Shown here one piece after another: positions 7,868 through 16,627 of a stretch of DNA of 64,000 nucleotides. Source of the stretch: Thermoanaerobacteraceae bacterium. GTDB lineage: Bacteria > Bacillota > JADQBR01. Below the pieces are notes generated by a model, which worked only from the letters and a program-made list of their open reading frames with translations, made no database searches and had not been told where the DNA came from. Within the stretch, counting starts at the first letter, position 1; each line of letters starts with the position of its first letter. The DNA lies in assembly GCA_017656305.1 (NCBI GenBank), contig JACDOG010000003.1, forward strand, positions 124,001-188,000. Reading direction: 5' to 3'. The position numbers were made by a program, and so were the translations under genes.

Positions 7868-8376
7868 CACCGTTCATGATTGTTTCCGGAGTGACAGATG
7901 TTGAGCAGGCCAGACGGCTCGTAGATGCGGGAGTAGTGGGCATCGGTTTTGTCTTTCACGGTGACAGTGCCGTTACTCCTGAAACTGCTAGGGAGATTGC
8001 CCTGAAGCTGCCTCCTTTAATATCGCGAATTGGTTTTTTTAAAGATGAACCTTGGTACAGTGTGGCGGAAATTGCCACCCTCTGCCGCCTGGAAGTGCTG
8101 GCTTTTGAAGGCGAAGAGGATACCGCTTATTTGAATAAATTTAGTGAGCACGTGTTGAAATACCGGCCGAACCTTTCGACATACGGCGGCGAAGAAATGA
8201 TTATCACGGATTTTGCCGGTGTAAAACCGGGTATAAACGCAGGCAGCTTGATTGTACGCTGTAAGGCTAATGAGGAGCAGGTACGGGAAGCCAGGCAAGT
8301 TATCCGGCCTTACGGTATTGAGGTGCGTCTCACCGGGAGGGAAGACTTTCCTAATTTAATTAACATGCTTAAATAG
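7864..8376 (+). CDS. Degenerate TrpF-like (phosphoribosylanthranilate isomerase fold) protein
   Basis: 170 residues, shorter than genuine TrpF (about 200). The TrpF pattern is visible: I-V-S-G-V-T-D-V-E-Q-A-R-R-L-V-D-A-G-V-V-G-I-G-F-V-F matches K-I-C-G-x-T-x-x-x-D-A at the start of the barrel, and R-I-G-F-F-K-D-E-P corresponds to the V-G-V-F segment. The catalytic cysteine of the K-I-C-G motif is serine here, and the C-terminal aspartate and serine-rich phosphate-binding segments are not recognisable. It is therefore unlikely to be a working isomerase and may bind a ligand or regulate. TTG start overlapping the aroH stop by 4 bp. No other trp gene is present. Confidence 0.62.
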   Translation: MTPFMIVSGVTDVEQARRLVDAGVVGIGFVFHGDSAVTPETAREIALKLPPLISRIGFFKDEPWYSVAEIATLCRLEVLAFEGEEDTAYLNKFSEHVLKYRPNLSTYGGEEMIITDFAGVKPGINAGSLIVRCKANEEQVREARQVIRPYGIEVRLTGREDFPNLINMLK

Positions 8377-8410
8377 GATGTGTGAGCAATCATATATTTT
8401 GTTTGATATG

Positions 8411-8463
8411 TAGGATGGTAGGAGTGAAGGAAAAATCGGTAGGATGGTAGGACGGTAGGGGTA
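8411..8463 (+). repeat. Array of five TAGGAYGG-like octamers upstream of aroF
   Basis: Units are TAGGATGG (8411), TAGGAGTG (8419), TAGGATGG (8440), TAGGACGG (8448) and TAGGGGTA (8456), in two blocks of two and three with a 13-nt gap. As RNA this gives UAG triplets at an 8-nt period. HutP-class proteins bind UAG triplets spaced by four bases, and a HutP homologue is encoded 0.95 kb upstream. GGACGG (8450-8455) can also pair with CCGTCC (8476-8481), enclosing the last unit. It could be an RNA leader element or a DNA operator. Confidence 0.6.
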
Positions 8464-8575
8464 ATAACGTGATGCTCCGTCCAGGGGTACTTTTTTATGC
8501 CTTTTTCCCCGTTCCGTTCCTGCCCCAAAAAGGGGGGGATAAGGTGTTTTTTTATTAAAAGTTGGCAGTTAGTGG

Positions 8576-8581
8576 TATAAT
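8576..8581 (+). promoter_or_regulatory. Probable aroF promoter, extended -10
   Basis: TATAAT preceded by TGG, an extended -10 element, 31 bp before the aroF start codon. The -35 region is poor. If used, transcription would start downstream of the TAGGATGG array, which would then act as DNA or belong to a longer transcript from aroH. Confidence 0.55.
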
Positions 8582-8611
8582 GAAACTAGATTTTATTGGG
8601 GGGATTAAGGT

Positions 8612-9643
8612 ATGATAGTGGTTATGGACCCTGGTGCAAGGAAAGAGCAGATTGATGCGGTGGTTAACCGTTTACAAAAAGAAGGGTTTGATACTCACCT
8701 GTCCACCGGAGTTTCCCGGACCATTATCGGGATTATCGGCGATAAGACCCGTTTGACGGGCTTGGCTTTGGAAGCAATGCCCGGCGTGGAAAAGGTAGTA
8801 CCCATTCTCCAACCCTTTAAGCTGGCGGGTAGGGAATTTAAACCGGAGGATACAGTGGTGAAAGTAACTCCAGATGTTCATATGGGTGGAAAACAAGTGC
8901 ATGTAATAGCCGGTCCCTGTGCTGTGGAAAGCGAGCAGCAGCTCATGGAGGTTGCCAGGGAAGTAAAGGCTGCCGGGGCCACGCTGCTGCGCGGCGGGGC
9001 ATTTAAACCCCGGACCTCGCCCTATTCCTTCCAGGGACTGGAAGAAGAAGGATTAAAGCTGCTGGCAGCGGCCCGTGAGGAAACGGGTCTACCGGTAGTG
9101 ACGGAAGTAATGGATGTGAGAAGCATTCCACTGGTAGCTAAATATGCAGACGTACTCCAGGTAGGTGCCCGCAACATGCAGAACTTTTTCCTGTTAAAGG
9201 AACTGGGGCGCATAGATAAACCCGTTCTGCTAAAACGCGGGCCTGCGGCAACCATCGAGGAATGGATTTTGGCGGCAGAGTATATCATGTCCGAAGGAAA
9301 TTATAATGTCATTCTCTGTGAACGCGGTATCCGCACTTTTGAAACCTACACGCGCAATACGCTGGACTTAAGTGCTGTTCCGGCTGTCAAGCGCCTGAGC
9401 CACCTTCCGGTAATCGTGGATCCCAGTCACGGTACAGGTAAATGGCACCTGGTTGCACCTATGGCCAAGGCAGCGCTGGCAGCCGGTGCTGACGGGTTGA
9501 TGATTGAGACGCACTGTCGCCCGGCGGAAGCGCTGTCTGACGGGCAGCAGTCGCTGACACCGGAAAATTTCGCGGAAATGATGACGGAACTGAGGGAAAT
9601 AGCGAAGGTATTAGGAAAAGAAATTGGCGGAGGTAAACAGTGA
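8612..9643 (+). CDS. aroF: 3-deoxy-7-phosphoheptulonate synthase (DAHP synthase)
   Basis: Condenses phosphoenolpyruvate and erythrose 4-phosphate, the first step of the shikimate pathway. 343 residues, type I-beta with an N-terminal ferredoxin-like regulatory domain (about 1-70) ahead of the TIM barrel, as in Thermotoga-type enzymes. Motifs are V-I-A-G-P-C-A-V-E-S, R-G-G-A-F-K-P-R-T-S-P, Q-V-G-A-R-N-M-Q-N, L-L-K-R-G and D-P-S-H-G-T-G. The regulatory domain suggests feedback control by aromatic amino acids. Strong GGGGGGA at 8598-8604; ATG at 8612. Overlaps pheA by 4 bp. Confidence 0.96.
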   Translation: MIVVMDPGARKEQIDAVVNRLQKEGFDTHLSTGVSRTIIGIIGDKTRLTGLALEAMPGVEKVVPILQPFKLAGREFKPEDTVVKVTPDVHMGGKQVHVIAGPCAVESEQQLMEVAREVKAAGATLLRGGAFKPRTSPYSFQGLEEEGLKLLAAAREETGLPVVTEVMDVRSIPLVAKYADVLQVGARNMQNFFLLKELGRIDKPVLLKRGPAATIEEWILAAEYIMSEGNYNVILCERGIRTFETYTRNTLDLSAVPAVKRLSHLPVIVDPSHGTGKWHLVAPMAKAALAAGADGLMIETHCRPAEALSDGQQSLTPENFAEMMTELREIAKVLGKEIGGGKQ

Positions 9644-10467
9644 AATTAGGCTATCTGGGTCCACCAGGAACGTTTTCACACCAGGCAGCCCAAAGATGGC
9701 TGCACCGACAATTTGATATCCTGGTTGACTATTCAAACGTGATGGAAACGCTGATGGCGGTGGTTAAGGGGCAGGTGGATGCTGCCGTGGTTCCCGTAGA
9801 GAATTCCATTGAGGGCAGCGTCACGCTGACCATGGACCTGCTGGCCCAGGAACAGTTGAATATCCTGGGGGAAACGGTGCTGGACATAAACCACTGCCTG
9901 GTGTCCAAGGAAAAGGAAGAACCGCTGGCAGTTATCGTGTCGCACCCGCAAGCCTTGGCGCAATGCCGGGGCTATTTGCAAAAATACTATCCCCATGCCC
10001 GTCTGGAGCAGGCGGAGAGTACCGCCCATGCAGCGCAGCTGGTGGCGGCGCGCCCCCGGGGCTGGGGTGCCATCAGCTCACGTTATGCGGCGGAATATAA
10101 CAACCTGGTAGTGCGGGAAGAAGGATTGGCGGATTTTGCATACAACCAGACCAGGTTTTTACTGGTAGGACGCGGGAAAGTGGCGCCCACCGGTAATGAC
10201 AAAACTTCACTGGTTTTCAGCCTGCCCCAGGACAAACCCGGAGGCCTGCATGCCATCTTGTGGGAGTTTGCCAGGAAAAACATCAATTTAACGCGTATAG
10301 AATCCCGGCCCAGCAAAAAAGAGCTGGGTCAGTACATCTTTTTTATTGACTGCGAGGGGCACCAGGATACCGCCCCGTTAAAACAGGTGCTTGAGATTTT
10401 GAAGGAAAAAACCTCGTTGCTGCGAGTCCTGGGGTCGTACTCGGTTTGCGGAAATGGTGGGTCGTAA
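9640..10467 (+). CDS. pheA: Prephenate dehydratase
   Basis: Converts prephenate to phenylpyruvate for phenylalanine synthesis. 275 residues: the catalytic dehydratase domain, beginning K-L-G-Y-L-G-P-P-G-T-F-S-H-Q-A-A and containing V-P-V-E-N-S-I-E-G-S-V, then a C-terminal ACT domain (about 190-265, with the E-S-R-P phenylalanine-binding motif) for feedback inhibition. The GTG start at 9640 overlaps the aroF stop (GTGA), with GGAGG at 9629-9633. No chorismate mutase domain is fused; aroH supplies that step. Confidence 0.96.
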   Translation: MKLGYLGPPGTFSHQAAQRWLHRQFDILVDYSNVMETLMAVVKGQVDAAVVPVENSIEGSVTLTMDLLAQEQLNILGETVLDINHCLVSKEKEEPLAVIVSHPQALAQCRGYLQKYYPHARLEQAESTAHAAQLVAARPRGWGAISSRYAAEYNNLVVREEGLADFAYNQTRFLLVGRGKVAPTGNDKTSLVFSLPQDKPGGLHAILWEFARKNINLTRIESRPSKKELGQYIFFIDCEGHQDTAPLKQVLEILKEKTSLLRVLGSYSVCGNGGS

Positions 10468-10468
10468 T

Positions 10469-11569
10469 ATGGATACCTTTAAAAGAATAACCATTATTGG
10501 CTTAGGTCTCATTGGCGGTTCGCTCGGCCTGGCTTGGAAGAAGGCTGGTGCCGCCCGGGAGATAGTGGGAGTGGATACCCGGGCGGACACCTGCCGGCGG
10601 GCCTGGAGCATCGGCGCCGTCCACTGGGCTTCCCCGGATTTGCAGGCTGCCCTTGACGGTGCACAGGTTGTGGTTCTGGCTGTCCCGGTGGCAGTTATGG
10701 AAGATGTGGCCCGTGAGGTAGCGGAATACGTGCCGGAAAACTGTCTTGTCACCGATGTGGGCAGTACCAAAACCAAAATTGTACGCACTTTATCCCGGAT
10801 ATTTGCCGGCAGGTGCCGCTTTTTAGGCGGGCACCCCATGGCCGGTTCGGAGAAGGCCGGTATTGACGGGGCAGACCCTTACCTGTTTGAAAATGCGGCA
10901 TATATACTGACACCTACTGCTGCACAGCAACAGGAGCTGGCTGTTATGGAAAATCTGGTGGGCAAACTGGGCGCCCAGCCATTGGTCCTGTCCCCGGAGG
11001 AGCATGATGCCATTGTAGCTGCTGTCAGCCACCTGCCTCACGTTGTTGCCGCCGGTCTGGTCAATACCGTGGCCCAGGTGGAGGAACAGCTGCCGCAGAC
11101 GCTGATGCTGGCGGCTGGCGGTTTCCGTGATACGACACGAATTGCCTCGGGCAGTCCCGATTTGTGGCGGGGAATTTGCCTCAGCAACCGGGAATACTTA
11201 ATGGACATGCTGGAGCGGATGCAGTACAATCTGGAAACCTTCAAGGAACTGCTTGCTGCCGGTGACGGGGAGGCGATACGGGACTTTTTTACCAAAGCCC
11301 GTAACACGCGGGAAAGTATTCCGGGCAAGCGCAGGGGTTTTCTGCCCCGGGTATTTGATTTGGTGGTTACGGTACCGGACAGGCCGGGCGTTATCGGTTC
11401 GCTGGCCCGGCTGTTGGGTGATCATGGTATCAATATTGCGGATATCGAGATTCTCAGGGCCCGGGAGGGAGACGGCGGAACTATTCGCATCGGTGTGCAG
11501 AACAGGGAAACCCTGGACAAGGCTTTGAAACTGCTGGTAGCAGCGGGATATCCGGTGCGGGAATTATGA
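10469..11569 (+). CDS. tyrA: Prephenate dehydrogenase with C-terminal ACT domain
   Basis: NAD(P)-dependent oxidative decarboxylation of prephenate to 4-hydroxyphenylpyruvate for tyrosine. 366 residues: Rossmann motif G-L-G-L-I-G-G-S near 13-20, G-G-H-P-M-A-G-S-E with the catalytic histidine, S-H-L-P-H-V, then an ACT domain over about the last 75 residues (P-D-R-P-G-V-I-G-S-L-A-R). The ATG at 10469 is 1 bp after the pheA stop and has GGTGGG upstream; an ATG at 10454 is possible but has a weaker site. Confidence 0.95.
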   Translation: MDTFKRITIIGLGLIGGSLGLAWKKAGAAREIVGVDTRADTCRRAWSIGAVHWASPDLQAALDGAQVVVLAVPVAVMEDVAREVAEYVPENCLVTDVGSTKTKIVRTLSRIFAGRCRFLGGHPMAGSEKAGIDGADPYLFENAAYILTPTAAQQQELAVMENLVGKLGAQPLVLSPEEHDAIVAAVSHLPHVVAAGLVNTVAQVEEQLPQTLMLAAGGFRDTTRIASGSPDLWRGICLSNREYLMDMLERMQYNLETFKELLAAGDGEAIRDFFTKARNTRESIPGKRRGFLPRVFDLVVTVPDRPGVIGSLARLLGDHGINIADIEILRAREGDGGTIRIGVQNRETLDKALKLLVAAGYPVREL

Positions 11570-11605
11570 ATTAGGAGTCAGACACTCATGCCGCGTTTTT
11601 TTTTT
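11557..11605 (+). terminator. Possible terminator after tyrA
   Basis: GCGG (11557-11560, inside the tyrA end) pairs with CCGC (11591-11594), with an inner GAGT/ACTC pair, followed directly by a run of ten T. The outer stem is short, so the assignment is tentative. Confidence 0.45.
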
Positions 11606-11670
11606 GCTTAATTACTTATATTCAGGGTAGAATCAGAATTGAGAAGGTAGGAGTCGGGAGGAATAACGGT

Positions 11671-12960
11671 ATGGAAATGCAGGTGAAGCAGGTACGAGCA
11701 ATAAATGGTAAAATCACTGTGCCAGGGGACAAGTCCATTTCTCACCGGGCGGTGATGCTGGGAGCCTTGGCTTCGGGGACTACCGAAGTGGAAGGTTTTT
11801 TAATGGGAGCGGACTGCCTGAGTACAGTCAACTGTCTCCGGTTGCTAGGGGTACCGGTAAAGTTGGCAGAAGATAAAGTGACCGTTATCGGGTGCGGCGG
11901 GAAGGATTTGCAGGTCCCTGACTCCGTACTGGATACGGGAAATTCCGGCACCACCACCCGTTTACTCATGGGTATCCTTGCGTCCCAGCCTGGGATGTAC
12001 GCGGTTTTAAGCGGCGACAGTTCCCTGAACAGGCGGCCCATGGACCGGGTTACCCGGCCCCTGCGCCGGATGGGAGCGGAAATTTTGGGCCGCGATGATG
12101 CCGCCCTGCTGCCCGTGACCGTCGTGGGTCGGGAGTTGACAGGACTCACTTACCATACACCTGTGGCCAGTGCTCAGGTGAAATCTGCCATTTTGCTGGC
12201 CGGGTTGCGGGCAAAAGGACACACGACGGTGGTAGAGCCTTCTCTATCGCGGGACCACACCGAACGCATGCTGCAGGCATTCGGGGTGAGACTGGAGCGC
12301 CAGGGCACCGCCGTCACCCTGGCCGGTGGGCAGACTCTGACGGGACAAACCATCAAGGTTCCTGGCGACATTTCCTCGGCAGCCTTTTTTATGGTTGCCG
12401 CCCTGGTGGTGGCCAACGGCAGTCTCACCATCAAAAACGTCGGCATTAACCCTACCCGCAGCGGTATTATCGATGCCCTACGGCAGATGGGGGCTGGGAT
12501 AACCCTGGAAAACCCCCGCAAGTACGGCTTTGAGGAAGTTGCCGACATTAAGGTGGAAAGCAGTTCGCTGCGGGCAGCGGAGTTCGGCGGGGACCTGATA
12601 CCCCGGATGATTGATGAAATACCTGCTCTGGCAGTGGCAGCCCTGGCTGCCCGGGGTAAGACAGTCATTCGTGATGCCGCGGAACTGCGCGTCAAGGAAA
12701 GTGACAGGATTACCATGCTGGCCAGAGAACTGCGCAAGTTGGGGGCGGAAATCACCGAACGGCCGGACGGAATGGAAATAACGGGAGGGAGGGCACTTAC
12801 CGGTACCACGGTAACCAGTTACGGGGATCACCGCCTGGCCATGGCCCTGGCTGTTGCCGGGCTGGCGGCCCGAGGGGTTACAACTGTGTCCGGGGTAGAG
12901 AGCGTTACCGTCTCCTTTCCTGGTTTCCAGGACCTGCTCCGGTCCGTAATTGAGAGTTAA
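11671..12960 (+). CDS. aroA: 3-phosphoshikimate 1-carboxyvinyltransferase (EPSP synthase)
   Basis: Transfers the enolpyruvyl group from PEP to shikimate 3-phosphate. 429 residues, full length. Family motifs: P-G-D-K-S-I-S-H-R near 20, L-D-T-G-N-S-G-T-T-T-R near 90, R-P-M-x-R, the central P-G-D-I-S-S-A-A-F-F, the E-I-P-A-L catalytic region, and L-R-V-K-E-S-D-R followed by Y-G-D-H-R-L-A-M-A. A GTT at the N-A-G-T/S-G-T region makes it class II-like. GGGAGGA at 11656-11662 lies eight bases before ATG 11671. It follows tyrA with a gap that holds a probable terminator. Confidence 0.96.
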   Translation: MEMQVKQVRAINGKITVPGDKSISHRAVMLGALASGTTEVEGFLMGADCLSTVNCLRLLGVPVKLAEDKVTVIGCGGKDLQVPDSVLDTGNSGTTTRLLMGILASQPGMYAVLSGDSSLNRRPMDRVTRPLRRMGAEILGRDDAALLPVTVVGRELTGLTYHTPVASAQVKSAILLAGLRAKGHTTVVEPSLSRDHTERMLQAFGVRLERQGTAVTLAGGQTLTGQTIKVPGDISSAAFFMVAALVVANGSLTIKNVGINPTRSGIIDALRQMGAGITLENPRKYGFEEVADIKVESSSLRAAEFGGDLIPRMIDEIPALAVAALAARGKTVIRDAAELRVKESDRITMLARELRKLGAEITERPDGMEITGGRALTGTTVTSYGDHRLAMALAVAGLAARGVTTVSGVESVTVSFPGFQDLLRSVIES

Positions 12961-13045
12961 GTGTTCGGGAAAGCTTTTGTACCTAAATTGTAAATTGTGG
13001 CTGACTGCCGGAGAATTGTGGTAAAATGGGCAGGGAGGGATGCCA

Positions 13046-13711
13046 ATGTTTGTTAGTGTGGCCATAGACGGGCCTGCGGGAGCAGGTAAGAGCACGGTTG
13101 CCAAAATTGTAGCCGACAGGCTGGGCTACCTGTACGTGGATACCGGTGCCATGTACCGGGCACTGACCTGGAAGGTGCTGCAGGAGGGCCTTCCTTTTAC
13201 TGAGGAGGAGGAAATTGTCCGCCTGGCGCACGACACGGACATTGAGTTGAAATACGATGACCGGCAACAGCTCCGCGTGTTCTGTGACGGGCGGGATGTC
13301 ACCCGGGAAATTCGCCAGCACCAGGTATCGCAAAACGTGTCCCAAGTTGCCCGTATTCCCGGGGTGCGCCGGCGTATGGTGGAACTGCAGCGACAGCTGG
13401 CGCGCACCAGGTCTGTGGTGATGGACGGCAGGGACATCGGCAGTTACGTGCTGCCCGACGCCCGGCACAAGTTCTTCCTGACTGCATCTCTTGATGAAAG
13501 AGTGAGGCGCCGCTGCCAGCAGTTGGATGAACAAAATATTCCTTTTGACCCGGAGGCAATTAAAAAGGAAATCAAGGAAAGAGACGAAATGGACCGTTCG
13601 CGGGCTGTTGCCCCGCTGGTGAAAGCACCGGATGCCAGGTTGATTGATACCACCTGCCAGACCATAGATCAGGTTGTGGAAGAAATTATTACGGTGATTA
13701 GGGGAGAATAG
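13046..13711 (+). CDS. cmk: Cytidylate kinase
   Basis: Phosphorylates CMP and dCMP with ATP. 221 residues. P-loop I-D-G-P-A-G-A-G-K-S-T near 7-17, nucleotide-monophosphate site V-D-T-G-A-M-Y-R, and M-D-G-R-D-I-G-S. GGGAGGGA (13033-13040) fits the ATG at 13046 rather than the one at 13040. The order aroA-cmk-plsC-ispH/rpsA is common in Clostridia. Confidence 0.96.
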   Translation: MFVSVAIDGPAGAGKSTVAKIVADRLGYLYVDTGAMYRALTWKVLQEGLPFTEEEEIVRLAHDTDIELKYDDRQQLRVFCDGRDVTREIRQHQVSQNVSQVARIPGVRRRMVELQRQLARTRSVVMDGRDIGSYVLPDARHKFFLTASLDERVRRRCQQLDEQNIPFDPEAIKKEIKERDEMDRSRAVAPLVKAPDARLIDTTCQTIDQVVEEIITVIRGE

Positions 13712-13713
13712 CT

Positions 13714-14307
13714 ATGCTCTACAATTTTGCCAAGGGCTTACTCAACATTTTGGTGCGTGTCTGGTTTAAGTGGGAAGTTACAGGGCAGGAAAACCTGCCA
13801 CGTGAGGGCCCGGTGGTAGTGGTAGCAAACCACGTCAGCCTGTGGGACCCGGTGATAGTGGGTCTCGCGCTGCCCAGGAAAATACATTTCATGGCCAAGG
13901 CCGAACTGTTTCGCATTCCCGTGCTGAGACAACTGATTACAAATTTTGGCGCGTTTCCCGTTAAAAGGGGAAAGTCGGACAGGGCGGCATTAAAGGCTGG
14001 CTTGGATATCCTGAATCAGGGAAAAGTACTGGGCCTGTTTCCCGAGGGCACGCGTAGCAAGGACGGGAGCCTGATGGAATTTCAGCCTGGTGCCGGGTTA
14101 ATGGCTGTCAAAGGGAAAGCACCGATTGTTCCTGTGGCGGTTAAAGGTACCTATAAGCTGGGGTTTAAATTTAAAAAACCGGTCAGCGTCATTATCGGCA
14201 AGCCGATGTTGGTGGAAGATTTCCAACGGGGCAAGCGACTTAGCTCCAGAGAACTGACCGCACTGATGGCGGAACTGCGCGGCCAAATTGCCGATATGCT
14301 GCGGTAG
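13714..14307 (+). CDS. plsC: 1-acyl-sn-glycerol-3-phosphate acyltransferase
   Basis: Membrane-associated acyltransferase that makes phosphatidic acid from lysophosphatidic acid. 197 residues. Catalytic N-H-V-S-L-W-D-P (the HX4D motif) near 41, acyl-acceptor motif F-P-E-G-T-R-S near 109, and a hydrophobic N-terminal segment. Starts 2 bp after the cmk stop, so very likely cotranscribed with it. Confidence 0.95.
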   Translation: MLYNFAKGLLNILVRVWFKWEVTGQENLPREGPVVVVANHVSLWDPVIVGLALPRKIHFMAKAELFRIPVLRQLITNFGAFPVKRGKSDRAALKAGLDILNQGKVLGLFPEGTRSKDGSLMEFQPGAGLMAVKGKAPIVPVAVKGTYKLGFKFKKPVSVIIGKPMLVEDFQRGKRLSSRELTALMAELRGQIADMLR

Positions 14308-14452
14308 TGCTTTTTTCATGAAAATAAGACAATTTTTCTTGGCAGTTGCAGGATTCGGATATTTTTTAACGAACAAATAATAATGTTTGACTAAAAACTA
14401 CAAGCTAATAGTATGGCAGTTGTTACCTTGCAGGTTTTAAAGGTGTGATAGC

Positions 14453-16627
14453 TTGGAAATCATTGTCGCAGACTATGCCGGTTTTTGTTTTGGCGTAAAA
14501 CGGGCCATACAGATGGCGGAAGAAGCCCGAAAAGAGCATGAAACACTGCAAACCCTAGGTCCTTTGATACATAATCCCCAGGTGGTGGAGCGGCTGCACA
14601 AGCAGGGAGTTACGGCTGCTGAGGATCCAGATGCCGTCAACGAAGGCGCAGTAATCATCCGTTCCCACGGGATAACGCCTGAAGTTCTCGAACAACTGCG
14701 GGCCCGGGGCGTCACGGTTATTGACGCCACATGCCCTTTTGTCAGCAGGGCACAGAAGCTGGCGCGGGATTTGGCCGGCAAAGGCTATGATGTGGTTATT
14801 GTCGGCGATAAAAATCATCCCGAAGTTGTTGGTATTTTAGGATGGACCGGTGGGAAAGCTAAAATTGTAGAAAATGTCCAGGAGGCCCAGCAACTGGATA
14901 TAGGACCTCGGGTAGCTGTTATTGCCCAGACCACGCAGCTGGAGGAAAATTTCAACCGGGTAGTTGAAGTGTTAAGGGAAAAGACAGATAACCTGGTTGT
15001 ACATAATACCATTTGTCACGCTACCCGGGAGCGCCAGGAGGCGGCCAGCCGGTTAGCGGAAACAGTAGACCTGATGATTGTGGTAGGCGGAAAAAACAGT
15101 GCCAACACCAAAAAGCTGACAAAAATTTGTCGGGAGACAGGCACTCCTACTTACCACATTGAGCAGGCTACAGAATTATGTGCACCATGGTTTTATAATA
15201 TAAACAGGGTTGGAGTTACTGCAGGTGCTTCAACACCAGACTGGATTATTGAGGAGGTAGTGGTGAAAATGACAGAACTAAATAATGAAGACATCAAAAA
15301 AGAAGAGGAAATGAACCCAGCGGAAACTGCCGCGGAAAACGCTCCGGAGGAAGGTGTGGAGACTCAGGAAGCGGAAGCTGAAAACGCAACCAAAAACACC
15401 GCCGAGGGAGCTGCACCGGAGGATACTGCGGAAGCATCACAGGAGGCAGTGGAAGCACATTTGAATGAAAACATGCCTGAACTTCGCCGGGGTGCGGTTA
15501 TCACCGGTAAGGTGGTTCAGATTAACGATAACGATGTCATGGTAAGTGTTGGCGGCAAGTCGGAAGGTATTATCCCCATTAATGAGCTTTCCCTGCGCCG
15601 GGTGGAAAATCCTGAAGAAGTGATCAGTGTCGGTGATGAAGTGGAAGTAATGGTACTGCGTCCGGAGAATGAAGAAGGGCATCCCATTCTCTCCAGAAAA
15701 CGTGTTGAGAGAGAAAAGGTATGGGAGCGTTTGGAGAAGGCTGCGGAAACCGAAGAGGAAATCCGGGCTGAAGTAATTGAAGTGGTTAAAGGTGGCCTGC
15801 TAGTTGATGTGGGCATCAAGGGCTTTGTTCCTGCCAGCCTGGTGGAAAGGGGTTACGTGGAGGATTTAAGCCAGTATGTGGGCAAGACGTTGCGGCTGCA
15901 GGTGATTGAACTGGACCGCAGCAAGAATAAAGTGGTGCTGTCGCAAAAAGCCATCCTGGATAAGGAATACGAGCAAAAGCGTCAGGAAACCTGGGATTCT
16001 CTGGAAGAAGGCCAGGTGCGTAAAGGTATCGTAAGACGTATTACGGATTTCGGTGCTTTTGTTGACCTTGGTGGTGTGGATGGACTGCTCCACGTATCCG
16101 AATTATCCTGGGGACGTGTGGACCATCCCGGCGAAGTGCTGTCTGAAGGTGAAGAAATAGAAGTTAAGGTGCTGGGTGTAGACCGTGAAAAAGGGCGTGT
16201 TTCCCTGGGTCTCAAACAATTGACCCCCAACCCGTGGGAGACTGCTGCTGAAAGGTATCCTGAAGGAACCATAGTTGAAGGAGAGGTGCTGCGTATCGCC
16301 CCGTTTGGTGCTTTCGTGGAAGTGGAGCCGGGCATTGAAGGTCTGGTACATATTTCTCAGCTGTCCCACGAGCATGTGGAAAAAACGGAGGATGCCGTGA
16401 AGCCGGGAGATAAGGTGCAGGTTAAGGTGCTGGGCGTGGATGAAGAGGCACAGCGTATGAGCCTCAGTATTAAGGAAACCCAGCCGCGTCCCAAGCGGCA
16501 GGCGCCTAAGTCCAAACCCAGGGAGGCTGCTGTACCCAAAGTTCAAGAAGAAATCGGTATTAAATTAGCCGAAATCCTGGATGAAGATATCAGAAAGAAA
16601 CTGGAAGGAAAGGGCGAAGAAGCATAA
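14453..16627 (+). CDS. ispH: IspH - ribosomal protein S1 fusion
   Basis: 724-residue bifunctional protein. Residues 1-275 are 4-hydroxy-3-methylbut-2-enyl diphosphate reductase, the last step of the MEP isoprenoid pathway, with the three [4Fe-4S] ligands C12, C94 and C188 and the G-A-S-T-P-D-W motif near 258. A strongly acidic linker (about 276-344, rich in Glu and Ala) leads to four S1 RNA-binding domains at about 345-415, 436-502, 519-588 and 604-674, the third and fourth having the canonical F-G-A-F-V pattern, then a basic tail. Such fusions are known in Clostridia. TTG start at 14453 after AAGGTG. Its TAA stop overlaps the proposed AUA start of fni. Confidence 0.95.
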   Translation: MEIIVADYAGFCFGVKRAIQMAEEARKEHETLQTLGPLIHNPQVVERLHKQGVTAAEDPDAVNEGAVIIRSHGITPEVLEQLRARGVTVIDATCPFVSRAQKLARDLAGKGYDVVIVGDKNHPEVVGILGWTGGKAKIVENVQEAQQLDIGPRVAVIAQTTQLEENFNRVVEVLREKTDNLVVHNTICHATRERQEAASRLAETVDLMIVVGGKNSANTKKLTKICRETGTPTYHIEQATELCAPWFYNINRVGVTAGASTPDWIIEEVVVKMTELNNEDIKKEEEMNPAETAAENAPEEGVETQEAEAENATKNTAEGAAPEDTAEASQEAVEAHLNENMPELRRGAVITGKVVQINDNDVMVSVGGKSEGIIPINELSLRRVENPEEVISVGDEVEVMVLRPENEEGHPILSRKRVEREKVWERLEKAAETEEEIRAEVIEVVKGGLLVDVGIKGFVPASLVERGYVEDLSQYVGKTLRLQVIELDRSKNKVVLSQKAILDKEYEQKRQETWDSLEEGQVRKGIVRRITDFGAFVDLGGVDGLLHVSELSWGRVDHPGEVLSEGEEIEVKVLGVDREKGRVSLGLKQLTPNPWETAAERYPEGTIVEGEVLRIAPFGAFVEVEPGIEGLVHISQLSHEHVEKTEDAVKPGDKVQVKVLGVDEEAQRMSLSIKETQPRPKRQAPKSKPREAAVPKVQEEIGIKLAEILDEDIRKKLEGKGEEA

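Noticed and set aside
8377-8611. T-box or trp-type attenuator upstream of aroF
   Set aside because: No T-box sequence (TGGNACCGCG) and no strong terminator/antiterminator pair could be found; the UAG array is spaced too widely for a TRAP site.
3619-14420. Shared 12-mer CAAGCTAATAGT upstream of the genes at 3680 and 14453
   Set aside because: Two occurrences of an AT-rich word near promoters, with little similarity around them; not enough to call a shared site.
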